Source: Nepenthes gracilis
Taxonomy: Eukaryota; Streptophyta; Magnoliopsida; Caryophyllales; Nepenthaceae
Direction of reading: 5' to 3'
Length of the DNA: 64,000 nucleotides
Assembly (NCBI GenBank): GCA_033239525.1
Contig: BSYO01000030.1
Coordinates: forward strand, 9,507,030-9,571,029
Positions 10,846-23,300 of the stretch are shown piece by piece. Numbering within the stretch: the stretch's first letter is position 1; each line of letters starts with the position of its first letter. Below the pieces are notes generated by a model. That model ran no database searches, was not told the DNA's origin, and worked only from the letters and a program-made list of their open reading frames with translations. The position numbers and the translations under genes are program-made.

Positions 10846-11600
10846 TTCACCAAATCAAGGTAAGTACTACACATGCCATTTGGGATACGTGTATATAGTA
10901 ATCATATTAAAACTATCATTCATTTATTACTTTGCTCATGTGAATTCTTACATGTTTTTTCATAAAATCTAACAGCCTATACTACCCCTAAGTTGGACAA
11001 AATTCTTCACCTATAAACAAACCTGCTAAGACACAATCAAAACCTTAGTCCAAATAACCGAACGGTCTAGAAAAGGTCAAACTTCAAACCTTGGTCCTAC
11101 ATCGAGTGACCTAAATGAGGTCAAATGCAATGGCCCAGGGACTTAAGATAGAAGTCTAAACTCCTTTTTAAGCGGTCAAAATAAAACCAAACCTTAAGGG
11201 GCTTTTCAACATACGTACGATAAAATCGACAACAATTGACGAAATAGTACCCGATGCACATGTGCAACAACTCCCTTTAAAAGAGACGAGCATCATCAAT
11301 TAAGTGCAAGTAATGGTCTAGGCTCCATCATACTCAGTGACTTTGGCAACCAAACCTAGTCAGCCACAAAAAAGCTTTCTCAGTACTATGACGTCCTCTT
11401 ATAGGAATGAGTATAACTTGACAAAAACATCCAACCAAACCTAACAACAATACTTAGTCGGCAAATAAAATAATTCAACATAAATTTAGAAATATTAATG
11501 ACAATGATCTAAATGATATAGTTGATTTATTAAAAAATCAACATATACATATACAACATGGAGTATCCATTCGGAGAGTACAAGATACTACTCTATGCCT
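10846..11600. other. gypsy element region after integrase, no gene seen
   Basis: This is non-coding sequence between the end of the integrase remnant and the antisense ORFs, with no motif recognised. It belongs to the long 3' region of the element. Confidence 0.5.
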
Positions 11601-11623
11601 ACAACTCGAATAGAACGGCTACC

Positions 11624-12019
11624 CTAAAGTCGGGAGCCCCTTGTTGAACGTGGCAAATGCTCCTCTCCTATCTCTGAGAAATCAACCAAAGCAGAACGAT
11701 GGAGAGCTTTAGCATTTCTTGAATCAAGGAAGCCAAGAGGAAAATCGGGAGCAACTAAGGCCACAATTAGTCTACAATGGTGAATGCCGTCTAAAAATCT
11801 ATCATCTAGCGCATGGCCAACCTCATTTGGACAAAGATGAGTCCTCAGTTCTCCTTCAAGTTGGGCACACTTGCTTTGAAACTTGGCAAATTGATGCTCA
11901 TCCTCTTGAAACTTGTCCCCAAGCAAAGTGATCCAATCTAGAGTCAGAAATCTTTTATTAGAAAGCTCTTGGGATCTTGCTAACTGCTCGGATAACTCTT
12001 GATCGAGGAAAGTGACCAA
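11624..12019 (-). CDS. Antisense ORF in the gypsy element, coiled-coil rich
   Basis: This 131-codon frame on the strand opposite to gag and integrase is uninterrupted in a region where sense frames are closed. Its N-terminal two thirds (EQLARSQELSNKRFLTL, DKFQEDEHQFAKFQSKCAQL) is rich in charged and leucine residues and could form a coiled coil. The remainder (ALVAPDFPLGFLDSRNAKAL) has no known motif. Tat-group plant gypsy elements can carry extra antisense ORFs between pol and the 3' LTR whose products are uncharacterised, and this fits that position. It is probably a fragment of a longer, spliced or broken ORF together with 12176-12487. Function unknown. Confidence 0.45.
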   Translation of the reverse strand: MVTFLDQELSEQLARSQELSNKRFLTLDWITLLGDKFQEDEHQFAKFQSKCAQLEGELRTHLCPNEVGHALDDRFLDGIHHCRLIVALVAPDFPLGFLDSRNAKALHRSALVDFSEIGEEHLPRSTRGSRL

Positions 12020-12175
12020 GTCTCGACTTTTTTGAGCCTTAGCAACGATAGTAATAACCTGGATCTCTGTTTCTCTAAGAACAATAAGATCGGTGTATGT
12101 CTAAGACATACGAGCAATTTCAACGTCTCACCGGTATAACCAAACAGCAATCATATGAACCAATTTCTACAACTG

Positions 12176-12487
12176 TCAAACAAAACAATCTAGAGAATGA
12201 GTGAAACCTGGTCTCCGAGATGACTCGCCAGCATGTCTTAGTCGTCGCATCGCAGGCCTCATCGATGATCCTGCCATAGTCGGATGAGGAAAGTGAGGAA
12301 AGACCTTCCTAGTTGAATGCTCTTTTAGGAAATTCCCAAATAAAGAATTTCTCGTATTTTTAATAGGCAGACAAAAAGGCATGACAACGAAGTCATTTCC
12401 TTCCACTATGACCTCCCAGTTGACATTAACAAACTTCTTTTGAGTCACCAAAAACCCATCATCCGGAGAGATGCACGTTCTCCTCAA
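12176..12487 (-). CDS. Second antisense ORF of the gypsy element
   Basis: This 103-codon minus-strand frame lies upstream, in its own direction, of the 11624-12019 frame, with 156 bases between them. It contains NWEVIVEGNDFVVMPFCLPI and an arginine-rich segment RPAMRRLRHAGESSRR. It is not a recognised domain. It may be the 5' part of the same antisense gene, separated by an intron or a frameshift. The composition is more protein-like than the surrounding AT-rich sequence, but the evidence is limited to length and position. Confidence 0.4.
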   Translation of the reverse strand: MRRTCISPDDGFLVTQKKFVNVNWEVIVEGNDFVVMPFCLPIKNTRNSLFGNFLKEHSTRKVFPHFPHPTMAGSSMRPAMRRLRHAGESSRRPGFTHSLDCFV

Positions 12488-12489
12488 TG

Positions 12490-14380
12490 AGCCTTGTCAA
12501 AGGCTGAGCTATATTATTATGAACTCAGATCAAAGTAAGTCTAAATAATAAATAATTAAATTCTAAATAATAGATAAATAAAATTTAGACTAGGTATGAC
12601 AAACTCAAACAGGCTATAAAATTTCGATATCAAATAATCATAAATAGACAAACCCAAAAACTCATCATAGGACCTCATTGGACAACTGTCCAAATAATAT
12701 AATTATGATCTACTCCAAACAATCATATGGGAGGGACAAATCCATATACATACACATATTCGTCAAATATACTAGTCCAAATATTTATACAAATCCAAGG
12801 GCCTACATCCGGTCAAACCAAACAACTAAATTATAACCCAAAATAGATTCAATCCAATAGAGCCGAAATATAACCGACGCTATCAACAACTAAACAAATA
12901 CAATACTCACTGAAATATATGATACTGTATCAGATCTCGTCCAACTTCTACAAAATATTTAAACCCTCTACTCTGAATGGATAAAATAGAAAACGTAAGT
13001 TTAAAATTCAGGAAGTATTATATATATATAATAACAAATGCATTCAAGCAAATCAGATGGATAATCCATAAACAAATATTAAAATAGATAACATATACAA
13101 ATCTGATAACAGATCTCAAAATGGATATTTAATACAAATTTGATATCAAAAAGCAAATAGTAGATACAATATTTGATATCCCAAAGCAGATAACAAATAC
13201 AAATCTGAAACATCGATATCAGAATTCAAATCATTAAATTTGAAATAGAATCCAATATCAAAAAACTGATGATAGTCTCGTACTCAAATTATTTATCAAA
13301 TTAAAATAGATAAAAGATCAGAATATAATCCTCTTGGGATATACACAGAACAGAAATATCTAGAGTATAATTAGATAGTCAAAATCAAAGAGTCAGATTG
13401 TATTAGAATTGAATCAAAATCAGATAAACAAATAATAGAATTCGAATTAAAATTAGATAATTAGAATTAGAGTCTGAAACAAAACCATATAAATAGAATC
13501 AACTTGGTTCTATAACGAAATTACATATTAGATGTACAAGACATACCAAATTCATCTATGAACAAAATCGACGAATCTCAAATCAAAATCCAAATCAAAA
13601 TTTAAATATAAATATATACAAAAATATAAAGTATATACGAAATCAGAGTACCAAAGGTTTTAAAGACTAACTTGAGGAATAGTTATACATACTCCTAATA
13701 ACATTGAGCAAGTGTAAATGCAATTTATGTTAGCATCTTAGGCCATCTATATACACTATCTCATATAGAAAAAGAACTTGCTTACTATATTTTATCACAA
13801 ATAATTTTCGATGCAATCATCAAATTTATTAGATATCCGAATATATTAAATTTTGTTTAAATACCAGATAGATGTGGTAGGTCAATTATAAATAGAGCTT
13901 TTTTCTACCAGCAGAAAAAGAATTTCAAATAATAGATATTTTTCTATCGAAAACTGACCAGATAATATATAATAGATAATAGAGGTAGTACTACAATCCC
14001 CAATAATATGCATGTAAAAATGCATGATCCAATACAAGTTTCATACTCATTTTTATACATATATATTAATATAAAAATATATAATATTAAATATTTATCC
14101 ATTTTTTTAAAAAATAAGAAAATCCTCAAATATATATAAATCTCAAAAAAACCCCCAAACAATTGGTAAAACTCATGCATGCATAAGAGAAACAAAGCAG
14201 GTTAAGTAAAAGCTTGCATGCAGCAATTTTAAACCTCCAAATCGAAAATAAATATTATCAAATACGAAATCAAATAAAAGATAGGGTTAGAGGATACTTG
14301 TATCAACCTTATATCAAGTAAATTTGACAAAATGATATTCTAATATACCCAAACTCTTCTTTCCTGCCCGCCTCTTCTCC
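12490..14380. repeat. AT-rich 3' region of the gypsy element with degenerate short repeats
   Basis: This is sense-silent sequence within the element. Between about 13040 and 13500, variants of CAAATCTGATAACAGAT and AATTTGATATCA recur every few tens of bases, which looks like a badly decayed tandem array. No coding capacity is recognised. Confidence 0.4.
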
Positions 14381-14490
<110 letters not shown>

Positions 14491-15286
14491 TTTTTTTCTT
14501 CTTTCTTTTTCTTTTATGTAAAATGTCCACACAGACCACTGTCGCACCATAAATAGCCCACCAGCGTTCAAACACCGCTTAGACGCTTTTCAAGTGCTAA
14601 TCCACGAACCAAATTATCTTCAATATTTCACAAGATTTAATCATTTTCAGAGCATCCAAAATATTCAAAATGGCAAATATCATAAAAATAATTCACATGG
14701 AATTCAGGTATTACACATATGATCCTCTCTTTCCCAAAGTCATTCTCCAAATGAGTGCAACACCTCCCAGAGTAACAAGCAGAAAGCAGGCGACTCTGAC
14801 GCCCACATCGGCGAATATCTAGATGGCCTATCCCATTGATTTTCAAGATGGCAAGCTGACGACGAATAGCCTCAATGCACTTGAGACTAATTCAATTAGA
14901 TTACAAATGCCTTTTTTGAGTGTTCAGGATAAATTATTTTGAATCGAACTGTCAGAAGATTGAATTATTAGTGGCCCGAATTGTCAAAGTGTTAGAAATC
15001 ATGCGATGATAAAAAAAATAATATTCAAACATTTTAATTATTCAAAGCATACAAAAGTACTAGAGCTATGTAATAAAGACAGATAATACTCTAATGTTTT
15101 ATTCATTAATTCATTTTACAAAGTACAAACTTATAACAGTATAAGTATAACTCGAAAAGAAATAAATAATACATGGAGTAGCAATCTAACTACAATAATT
15201 TAACTAACCTCGGAACAAACATAAAGAATGCTCCCACCCCTAAAATGGTCGCAGTATTCTAAGGACAATCAATTTCAAACGGGAAA

Positions 15287-15830
15287 GAGCAAAGAAGCCC
15301 CTTCAACCAAAGTTGGGAGCAGTCCTCTTAAGAATTGTAGAAGAGTAGGGTCTCTGGAACAGATAGAAATAAAGAAATTTCTCTCAGTTAGAGTCTGGGA
15401 TAGTCCTTTTCAAAATTATGACAGGAAAAATCAAGTAACACAGGTTGGGAGAGGAGAAAACCGTTCCCCAAAACCCGAGACCTTGCTACGACGATGAAGG
15501 CTAGGTTTTCAGCCGAGCGTAAAAGATGGTAACTAACACAGACTTCAACCAAAGTTTGGAGCAAAGAAGCCTCCCTAACCACAATCAGGAGTATTTCTCT
15601 TAAGAGTTACAGAAGGGTAGAGTCTTTGAAACTGATAGGAATAAAGAAATTTCTCCTAGTTAGAGTATGTAATAGCCCTCTTAAGAACTACATTCAGGGA
15701 GAATCGCCCAACATAGGTTGGGAAAAGAGAAAACTGTCTCCGAAAACCCGGGACCTTACTACAACTATGAAGGCCTGGTTTTGGGTCGAGTGTAAAAGAG
15801 GGTAACCAACGCAAACTTCAAGCACATCTT
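15287..15830 (+). repeat. 272-base tandem duplication in the gypsy element
   Basis: Two adjacent diverged copies have a period of 272 bases (GAGCAAAGAAGCC at 15287 and 15559). Shared blocks in order include CTTCAACCAAAGTT, CTCTTAAGA, AATAAAGAAATTTCTC, GAAAACCG/GAAAACTG and GAGxGTAAAAGAxGGTAAC. The frames at 15228-15497 (plus) and 15388-15582 (minus) come from this repeat. Tandem repeats in the 3' untranslated region are common in Tat-group elements. Confidence 0.8.
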
Positions 15831-16180
15831 TGGACATCAACTTCGAACGCTAAAGAAGAACTCTCTCTAACTTTGGCTTATGGCTGTGAAAGCTCCATGC
15901 TGGCTCCAAACGGTCTCACTTCTTAGCATATAAGAGATGCTTCATGGTGCGAAGTATAGAGAGCCATTCCATTTATAACCAAAAGGAAAGATCAATAAAC
16001 AGTTAATCTGAGAAGATATGCATCCTGTATTAATGGCAGATAACCGAATCAAATTCTGCTAAATAGAACCCCAAATCTGTAGAATATTTAGGAAAGGAAC
16101 ACATGTGAAGATCTGTAGCCAACGTCCTATTATGAACATGTTAAGAATTAAAAATTTAAACCTCCCCGCATGGGGGTTAG

Positions 16181-17005
16181 TGATCGGTACGACAATTCAT
16201 GGGTCAAGCTAAAACCCAGTCTGCAAGAGGAAGAATGGCCCAAATAACAACGGCTCAATAGAAGACCCTCTGAGCCCAAGATCAAAAAGACGCGACGGTT
16301 AACCCAAATGGTTCCACCCAAAATTTGTCCAACAATACATGTGCATTTATTGATATTCAATGAGTTGTTACCCACAGTTACCACACCAATTTCAATGGTT
16401 GGAAATTTTGACAACCCAATCAATAAATGTAGGCGACGATTATAAGAGTAATACCCCTCATGATTATTGAGACATTAATTACATGCAGCGATTATACAAG
16501 TAACTTCTTTCATAATAGCAGGTAGAGTTATAACGCCCAGTGATAGCTAAATCGGCATCTTAGACTATAAATATACCGTTTTTCTTTCACAGGAAAGGGG
16601 GGACCCGAATCAGAGGAAGATTTAGACAAGTGAAAGCCACTCAAACGTACAAATGTATCTCTCTCAAAGCCACACTCTTAGTGAGTGTAACATTAGCAAA
16701 GTTGCTCACTCATTCGAACGCACCCATCGAAACCTAATCCTCCATCAAACACTCAGTCCCCAAATACTTGCATCCACACATTTATTCTCATTCTCCTATG
16801 TTTCTCTTCGACATAGAAATACTATTAATTGAACGTCAAAAGATATATTGAGAAGTGAATCCTACATTCCTCTAACTTCTTATTCATTTGTTGAGGTATG
16901 CAAGATTCATATTTAAAATAATGAAAATCGAACCCACTTTCAGTTGGATTTGCGAATAAGGTGGCTCCCTAATTCGTTCAGTAATTCTGATCTAGTGACA
17001 TATCA
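16181..17005 (+). repeat. 3' LTR of the gypsy element
   Basis: This 825-base LTR begins TGATCGGTACGACAATTCATGG and ends CATATCA, and aligns with 7381-8181. It is preceded by CATGGGGGTTAG, a plausible remnant of the polypurine tract. A TATA box (ACTATAAATATACC, about 16563) and a GAACGTCAAAAGATAT version of the shared LTR motif (about 16828) are present. The minus-strand frame 16148-16423 is LTR sequence. Confidence 0.8.
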
Positions 17006-19320
17006 ATTTATATTATTTAAGAACAAAATATATTTGAATTGAAAAGAAATGTTCACAGGAAAAGATCTAATAAATTAGCTTATAATCCAATGAGTTAGAT
17101 TTATAAGTGTAAGCACACATGGTGCGGTGCATCTCATTTCTTAAAGTCGCACATATCCAAAGTGTAATTTTTTGATAAAAAGCTATTAAAAACACTTCTA
17201 AAAATCACAATAAGCATTTTAAAAAGCTTTTTAAAAAACTATTAAATTTATAATTTTAAAAATCTATTTAAAAAAAGATGTCAAATAGATATTAAATCAT
17301 TATCATAAATCAACCATAAATTTAATAATATATACTCAAATTCTACCTCATTCTTTGATGGAATGCCTAACAGTATACTAGCATGAAATCACAATCTTTT
17401 ATATAAAATTACATAGGAATTCTAATATAGAGGGCCGTCAGATCATCCAAATCCAACGACCCAAATTTAATTATTTTTTAACATAAAATTGACATTTTAT
17501 ACTTTTTGCAAATTTTATATCAAAAGGACCCATATTATATAAAAAACCAAAAAAAAAAAAAAATCACGTTTTTCTTAAGTATTTTTAAAGAATCAATTTT
17601 GAGTTGGGATCTTCAAATCAATGACCCCATGGGAAACCTAAGGAGGAGGAAAGCATGACAAGGAAACGACTATGCAATAATACAAAGAATGAGCTTTTAT
17701 ATATGAATTTGGAGGATAAATATGTTCCTAAAGAGATACATTTAGTATATATTTTTTATTTATTTGATAAAATATTTAGCAAATCATATTTAAAATTTTA
17801 AAAAAATATTTAAATAGTTATTTTTTAAAAATATTATCAAATTAATTAATATTTAATGAAATATAAATATTATAAAAATTTATTAAAAAAATATCACTGG
17901 TAATTTTTTATTATTTAATATTTTAATTATTAAAATGTATGTTTACAAACTCATTAGAAATTACATTATACGAAATCCGCTGGGTCCTGCGCCATCTATG
18001 TCCATTAATGCTCTCACCAAACTCACCTCTTGCTAATTACTCCTCCTCGTTAAAGTATTACAATATCATGTAAAATAAATAAATTATTAAAATTTTTTAT
18101 AATATATATATGCATCGAAAAATTATTATTTTTTTAATTTTTTATGTATAATAAGCATCGAAAAATGTGAAAAAAAACCTAATAATGCAAAAAATACAGA
18201 AATTATAAACATATTTTCAAGCGATTATTTACCCAATCAAACAAAATCCCAAAATTTAAAATATTTTAGAAACATTACGGGTAATATAATATAATATAAT
18301 ATAATATAATATAATATAATATAATATTATATTATATTATAATTAATTACGTAAAACCAGAGGCAACCAAGTAAGTGTTTGGGTGATTATTGTGTCTTGT
18401 AATCAAGAATTACTTATTAATAATACGTAATGAGTTTAAGTTAATCAGTCTATAAATTAATCATACAAATTAATTATTTTTATTCTTCCATTAAATAATA
18501 CTTAATTAGAAAAGGCAAATTAAAAAAAAAAAAAAACTATGCAAACGTCAAAATCAACAAAACCAGTGGGTTCGAGATACTTCAATTTATAATCATAATA
18601 AAAAACTACTAATATTATTAACTAATATTTATTACAAATATAAAAAATCCATAGTACTAAAATGTCTATATAATATATATGGTAATTAGATAAATTATAA
18701 TCTTATAATCTATATGCCAAAAAAAGAGAAAGGAAAATAAATTAGAGTTTCAAATATGAAGTAAGTTTCTTATAATCCCATGATAAAAATATGTTTTTAA
18801 TGTTATATTTTTATATTTAAAAATAAAAATAAAATATGTTGATATATTGATATAATAAAAAACTTATAATAAAATTTTATCTTATAATATAACTCAATCG
18901 AATTTACTAAATGTAAAATAAAATTTATCCATACAAATATTAAATCAAAACCCAAAATTTAAAATATTCTAACCTAAAATCCAACTATTTTTAAATATTT
19001 TTTTCAGTTTATTTTTACCTAATTCGAATTGAGTTAGCAGATTGGTTATATTTTTTTTGTAAAGTTTTTTAAAATAAGAGGATGGAATATGAGTGAGATG
19101 CATAAAAAACCTTGCCATTGGTTCCACCACTACTGCCTTCCAGCATGGTAACAATAATAAAAATTTATATAATTTATAAGTAATTTTAAATTAGTTTTAT
19201 TAATAGATATAAAAATTATATAATTATTTATATTTTATCAAATTAAAATACATGGTAATTATATATATTTTTAAAGTTACTAGTTAAATGTAATATTATA
19301 ATACGTAAAACGAGCAGACA
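17006..19320. other. AT-rich intergenic region
   Basis: Between the gypsy element and the GHR1 promoter this is strongly AT-rich, with poly-A/T tracts and no recognisable exon. The only structured feature is the pentamer repeat at 18282-18345. The minus-strand frame at 18969-19154 has no support. Confidence 0.5.
18282..18345. repeat. Palindromic TAATA/ATTAT pentamer array
   Basis: About ten direct repeats of TAATA switch directly to their reverse complement (ATATTATATTATATTATA). The two arms could fold back on each other as a hairpin or cruciform. Confidence 0.85.
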
Positions 19321-20374
19321 ACTCAATTCCCGAAAGGCTCAGATTGAGCTGTGTTTAATGAAATCCTTGACGTCCACTTCTCTCTCCACCCCTTTTTGGC
19401 GGTAAAGGCCCGCTTTACCATTGAAAATTAGTACCAAATGACACCCATAATAATTTCCCGCTGAGACAAAAAATGCCCATCAAAAGAATGACATACATAT
19501 ATGAGTATAGTGTACTGCAACTGTGCTGCATGAGAGAGAATTACAAGAGAATGTGAGAGGAATGGACAAAAGGGTGCCCTTTTCTGGGTCTAAAGATTAA
19601 AATATTGTTAGGGTTTTATAGAATTAGATATGAAAGAGTTTCTGGGGGAGATTTCTCTTTCATTCCCTTAGTGTGCCTCCTGTGATACTAGAAAGATGAG
19701 AGCTTTTGGAGGCTCAGGAGCTTAAAGTGAGTTTTTGAGGGTTTTTTTAGGCTAAAATGGTCATGGGCCCCGTGTATTTACTGCAGTTGTTGATTTCAAG
19801 ACCCATTTTCATTTGGTGTTCACTTTTTATGGGCATGTGGCGGTTCAGTGTCTGGAGCTCTTCGCTGCAAATGTGGGAGTGGAGCTGAAAGGGAGAGCTG
19901 TAACCACTCTCATAATTTTGTCTCTCATTTTGCAAGAAGCTGGTTGTTTTAATCTTTGTAGTGGATACTGTCAGGGACTGGTTCAGTGACTCTCTTTTTC
20001 TTTTTGCGTTGGTAAGAAAATTTGCTGCTTTTATTGAAGATCTCTGATGGTGTGTTGGTTCTTGCATGAGCTTACTCATTTATTTTTTCTGCGTCCAAAA
20101 TGTAAGAGCTAAGCTGCATTGTTGACAATATTTTGGAGGTTGGTCAAACTATGGATATCTTTGCGAAGATTTGATGTTCCTAGGGTTCTACACTTGTTTG
20201 ATGAAATTTTGTGCAGTTCAGCTGATTTTCTACTTAAAATCTCGAAAAAAATAGCTCTGTGTACTGCAAAACAGTGGGCAATACAGCTGGGTTTTTGGGT
20301 TAAGAGCATTTAAAGAGCTTGTTCTGGCGTTGCATTGGCTATTGTCCTAATTTGGTGAAGCTGAATTAGAGCAA
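19321..20374 (+). promoter_or_regulatory. Promoter and 5' leader region of the GHR1-like gene
   Basis: This region is less AT-rich than the sequence to its left. TTGACGTC at 19367 combines a W-box core (TTGAC) with an ACGT/as-1 half site, a combination associated with WRKY, bZIP and stress responses in plants. TTTTATAG near 19615 is a weak TATA candidate, and the sequence from about 19640 has the pyrimidine-rich look of a leader (TTTCTCTTTCATTCCC). The true transcription start is not known. The minus-strand frame 19747-20079 has no recognisable domain. Confidence 0.45.
20119..20313 (+). other. Upstream ORF in the leader of the GHR1-like gene
   Basis: A 64-codon frame opens at 20119 and stops 61 bases before the main ATG at 20375. 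If transcription starts upstream of 20119, this uORF would be met first by scanning ribosomes and could lower GHR1 translation. The peptide (starts MLTIFWRLVKLWISLRRF) is hydrophobic and basic, with no known family. An overlapping minus-strand frame of similar length shows that chance is a real alternative. Confidence 0.35.
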
Positions 20375-23300
20375 ATGAGACTTTTTAGGCTTCTGGTGCT
20401 GTCCCTACTTTTTGCCTCTTCTCTTGGGCAGCTCCCTTCGCAGGACATTTTGGCGCTGCTTGAATTTAAAAAGGGCTTAAAGCATGACCCTACTGGTTAC
20501 GTGCTGAGTTCGTGGAATGAGGAGTCCATTGACTTCAATGGCTGCCCTTCTTCCTGGAATGGAATTGTTTGTAATGGTGGAAATGTTGCTGGTGTTGTAC
20601 TTAATAATTTGGGTCTCTCTGCTGATGTTGACTTGAGTGTATTTGCAAACCTTACAATGCTAGTGAAGCTTTCACTCTCGAACAATTACATAACTGGCAA
20701 AATTCCAGAGAACATAGGCCACTTCAAAAAGCTTGAGTATTTAGATGTCTCCAACAATCTGTTCTTTTCTTCATTACCAAAAGAAATTGGTAACTTGGCC
20801 AGTGTGCAGAATCTGTCACTAGCCGGGAACAATTTCTCTGGGGCAATTCCGAACTCAATTTCTGGGCTAACCTCCATTCAGTCTCTCGACTTGAGCTGCA
20901 ACTCCTTCTCTGGATCATTACCATCATCGTTAACATCATTGGGAAGCTTGGTCTATCTCAATCTATCTCATAATGGGTTTGCGAAGAAAATCCCAAAAGG
21001 GTTCGAGTTATTATCAAATCTTCAGGTTCTTGACTTGCATGCTAATATGTTTGATGGTAATCTAGATAAGGAATTTTTTCTTCTTTCCAGAGCTAATCAT
21101 GTTGATCTGAGTGACAACCTTATTGAGGATTCAGACCTACATCAGCAGGGCTTTCTGCCTGGCATTTCTGAGACAATCAAGTATCTGAATCTTAGCCATA
21201 ACCGGATTTCAGGGTCATTAACTATAGTTGAACCTGAGATGTTTGAAAACCTGAAGGTTTTGGATTTGAGCTACAATCAGTTCTCGGGAGAATTGCCAGA
21301 CTTTAATTTCGTCTATGATATTGAGGTCCTCAGGCTAGGCAACAACAGATTTTCTGGGCTTTTTCCAAATAACCTGCTGAAAGGTGACCCTTTGGTTCTT
21401 ACTGAACTGGACTTGAGTGGCAACAACCTCACAGGTACTTCTGCATCTACTTCAGCTTTCAAGGAATAACCAGTTTCATGCAGTTCTTCAAATCTAGTTC
21501 TCATTTATTTACACATTCTAATTTAATAATTTCCTTAATCTTTCATATATATTGTCCTAATGTGTTTGTGGTGCAAATATGGTGGCCGGTTTCATAATTT
21601 CATGATAGAACTGTTATTGGCCACATCCCGTAGTTAAGAACACTTGGTTCTGCTCTCTCATACCTCTGCTTCTCCATTTTTCAGGTCCAATAAGCATGAT
21701 AACATCAATGACATTGCGTGCCCTTAATCTGTCTTCAAATAGGCTATCTGGTGAACTTCCATTGTTGACTGGAGACTGTGCTATTCTCGACTTGTCAAAA
21801 AATCAGTTTGAAGGAAACTTAACAAAAATGGCAAAATGGGCAAACATTGAATTCCTCGATCTGAGCCAAAATCGTCTGACTGGTTCTATCCCTGCTGTAA
21901 TGTCTCATTTTTTGCGTTTGAATCATCTCAACCTCTCCTATAATTCTCTTAATAGTTCCCTGCCAATAGGTATAGCACAATTTCCAAAGCTAAGTGTTCT
22001 TGATCTCAGTTTCAATCAATTGGATGGGCCCCTTCAGCCTAATCTGTTGACATTGCCAACATTGCAAGAACTGCATCTCACAGGCAACTCTTTTTCTGGA
22101 AACATTGACTTCTCTCCTCCCTATGGTGAGTCTCACCTTCAGATTCTTGATCTTTCTCACAATAATTTTGATGGCTATTTCCCAGATCGATTTGGGTCCC
22201 TGAACAGACTTCAAGTCCTTAATGTTGCGGGGAATAATCTTTCTGGTTCTTTGCCAACTTCTATGAATGGAATGGGTTCCTTAACTCTCTTAGATTTATC
22301 CCAGAATCATTTTACCGGTCCTTTGCCAGATAACTTGTCCAGCACCCTGCAAAGCTTTAATGTGTCATATAATGATCTCTCTGGGACTGTTCCAGAAAGT
22401 ATGAGAAGGTTTCCACAATCTTCTTTCTATCCTGGAAACTCTAGACTACAATTTCCTAATGCTCCTGGACCACAAAACCCATCTAGAAACCTCAAGGGGA
22501 GACCAATTAAGACTCTCATCAAGGTGGTAGTAATAATAGCATGTGTCGTAGCTTTCTTCATTTTGATTCTGCTTGCTATCTTCATACATTTTACCCGCAT
22601 ATCGAGAAAACTTCTGTCAGATGATGTCACAAACAAGAATGTCCAGAAGAGGGGGTCACAAAATCCGTCCGGGTTTAGCGGGAGGGATAGTACTGGACAC
22701 CTGGTTGTTTCAGCAGAGGATCTTATGACTACGCGAAAAGGATCCTCGTCTGAGATAATAAATCCGGATGAGAAAATGGCAGCTGTAACCGGTTTATCTC
22801 CATCAAAAAGTAGCCATTTGTCTTGGTCACCAGATTCTGGGGATTCTTTTGCTGCAGAGAATTTTCCCAAACTTGATGTTAGGTCACCCGATCGGCTGGC
22901 AGGTGAATTGCACTTTCTTGATGATACAATAACTTTAACACCAGAGGAACTATCTAAGGCTCCAGCCGAAGTTCTCGGTAGGAGCAGTCATGGAACTTCT
23001 TACAGGGCCTCTTTGGACAGTGGAGTTTTCTTAACAGTGAAATGGCTAAGAGAAGGGGTGGCGAGACCAAAAAAGGATTTTGCCAAGGAGGCCAAGAAGT
23101 TTGCAAACATCAGGCATCCAAATGTTGTAGCACTGAGAGGATACTATTGGGGACCTACCCAACATGAGAAGCTCATTCTTTCGGACTACATCTCTCCTGG
23201 AAGTCTTGCAAGCTTTCTTTATGGTAACAGCTTACTTTCACCTTTTTATTCAAATCACGAATTCTGCAACATGCATATTATATGATTTCCTGTATGATAA

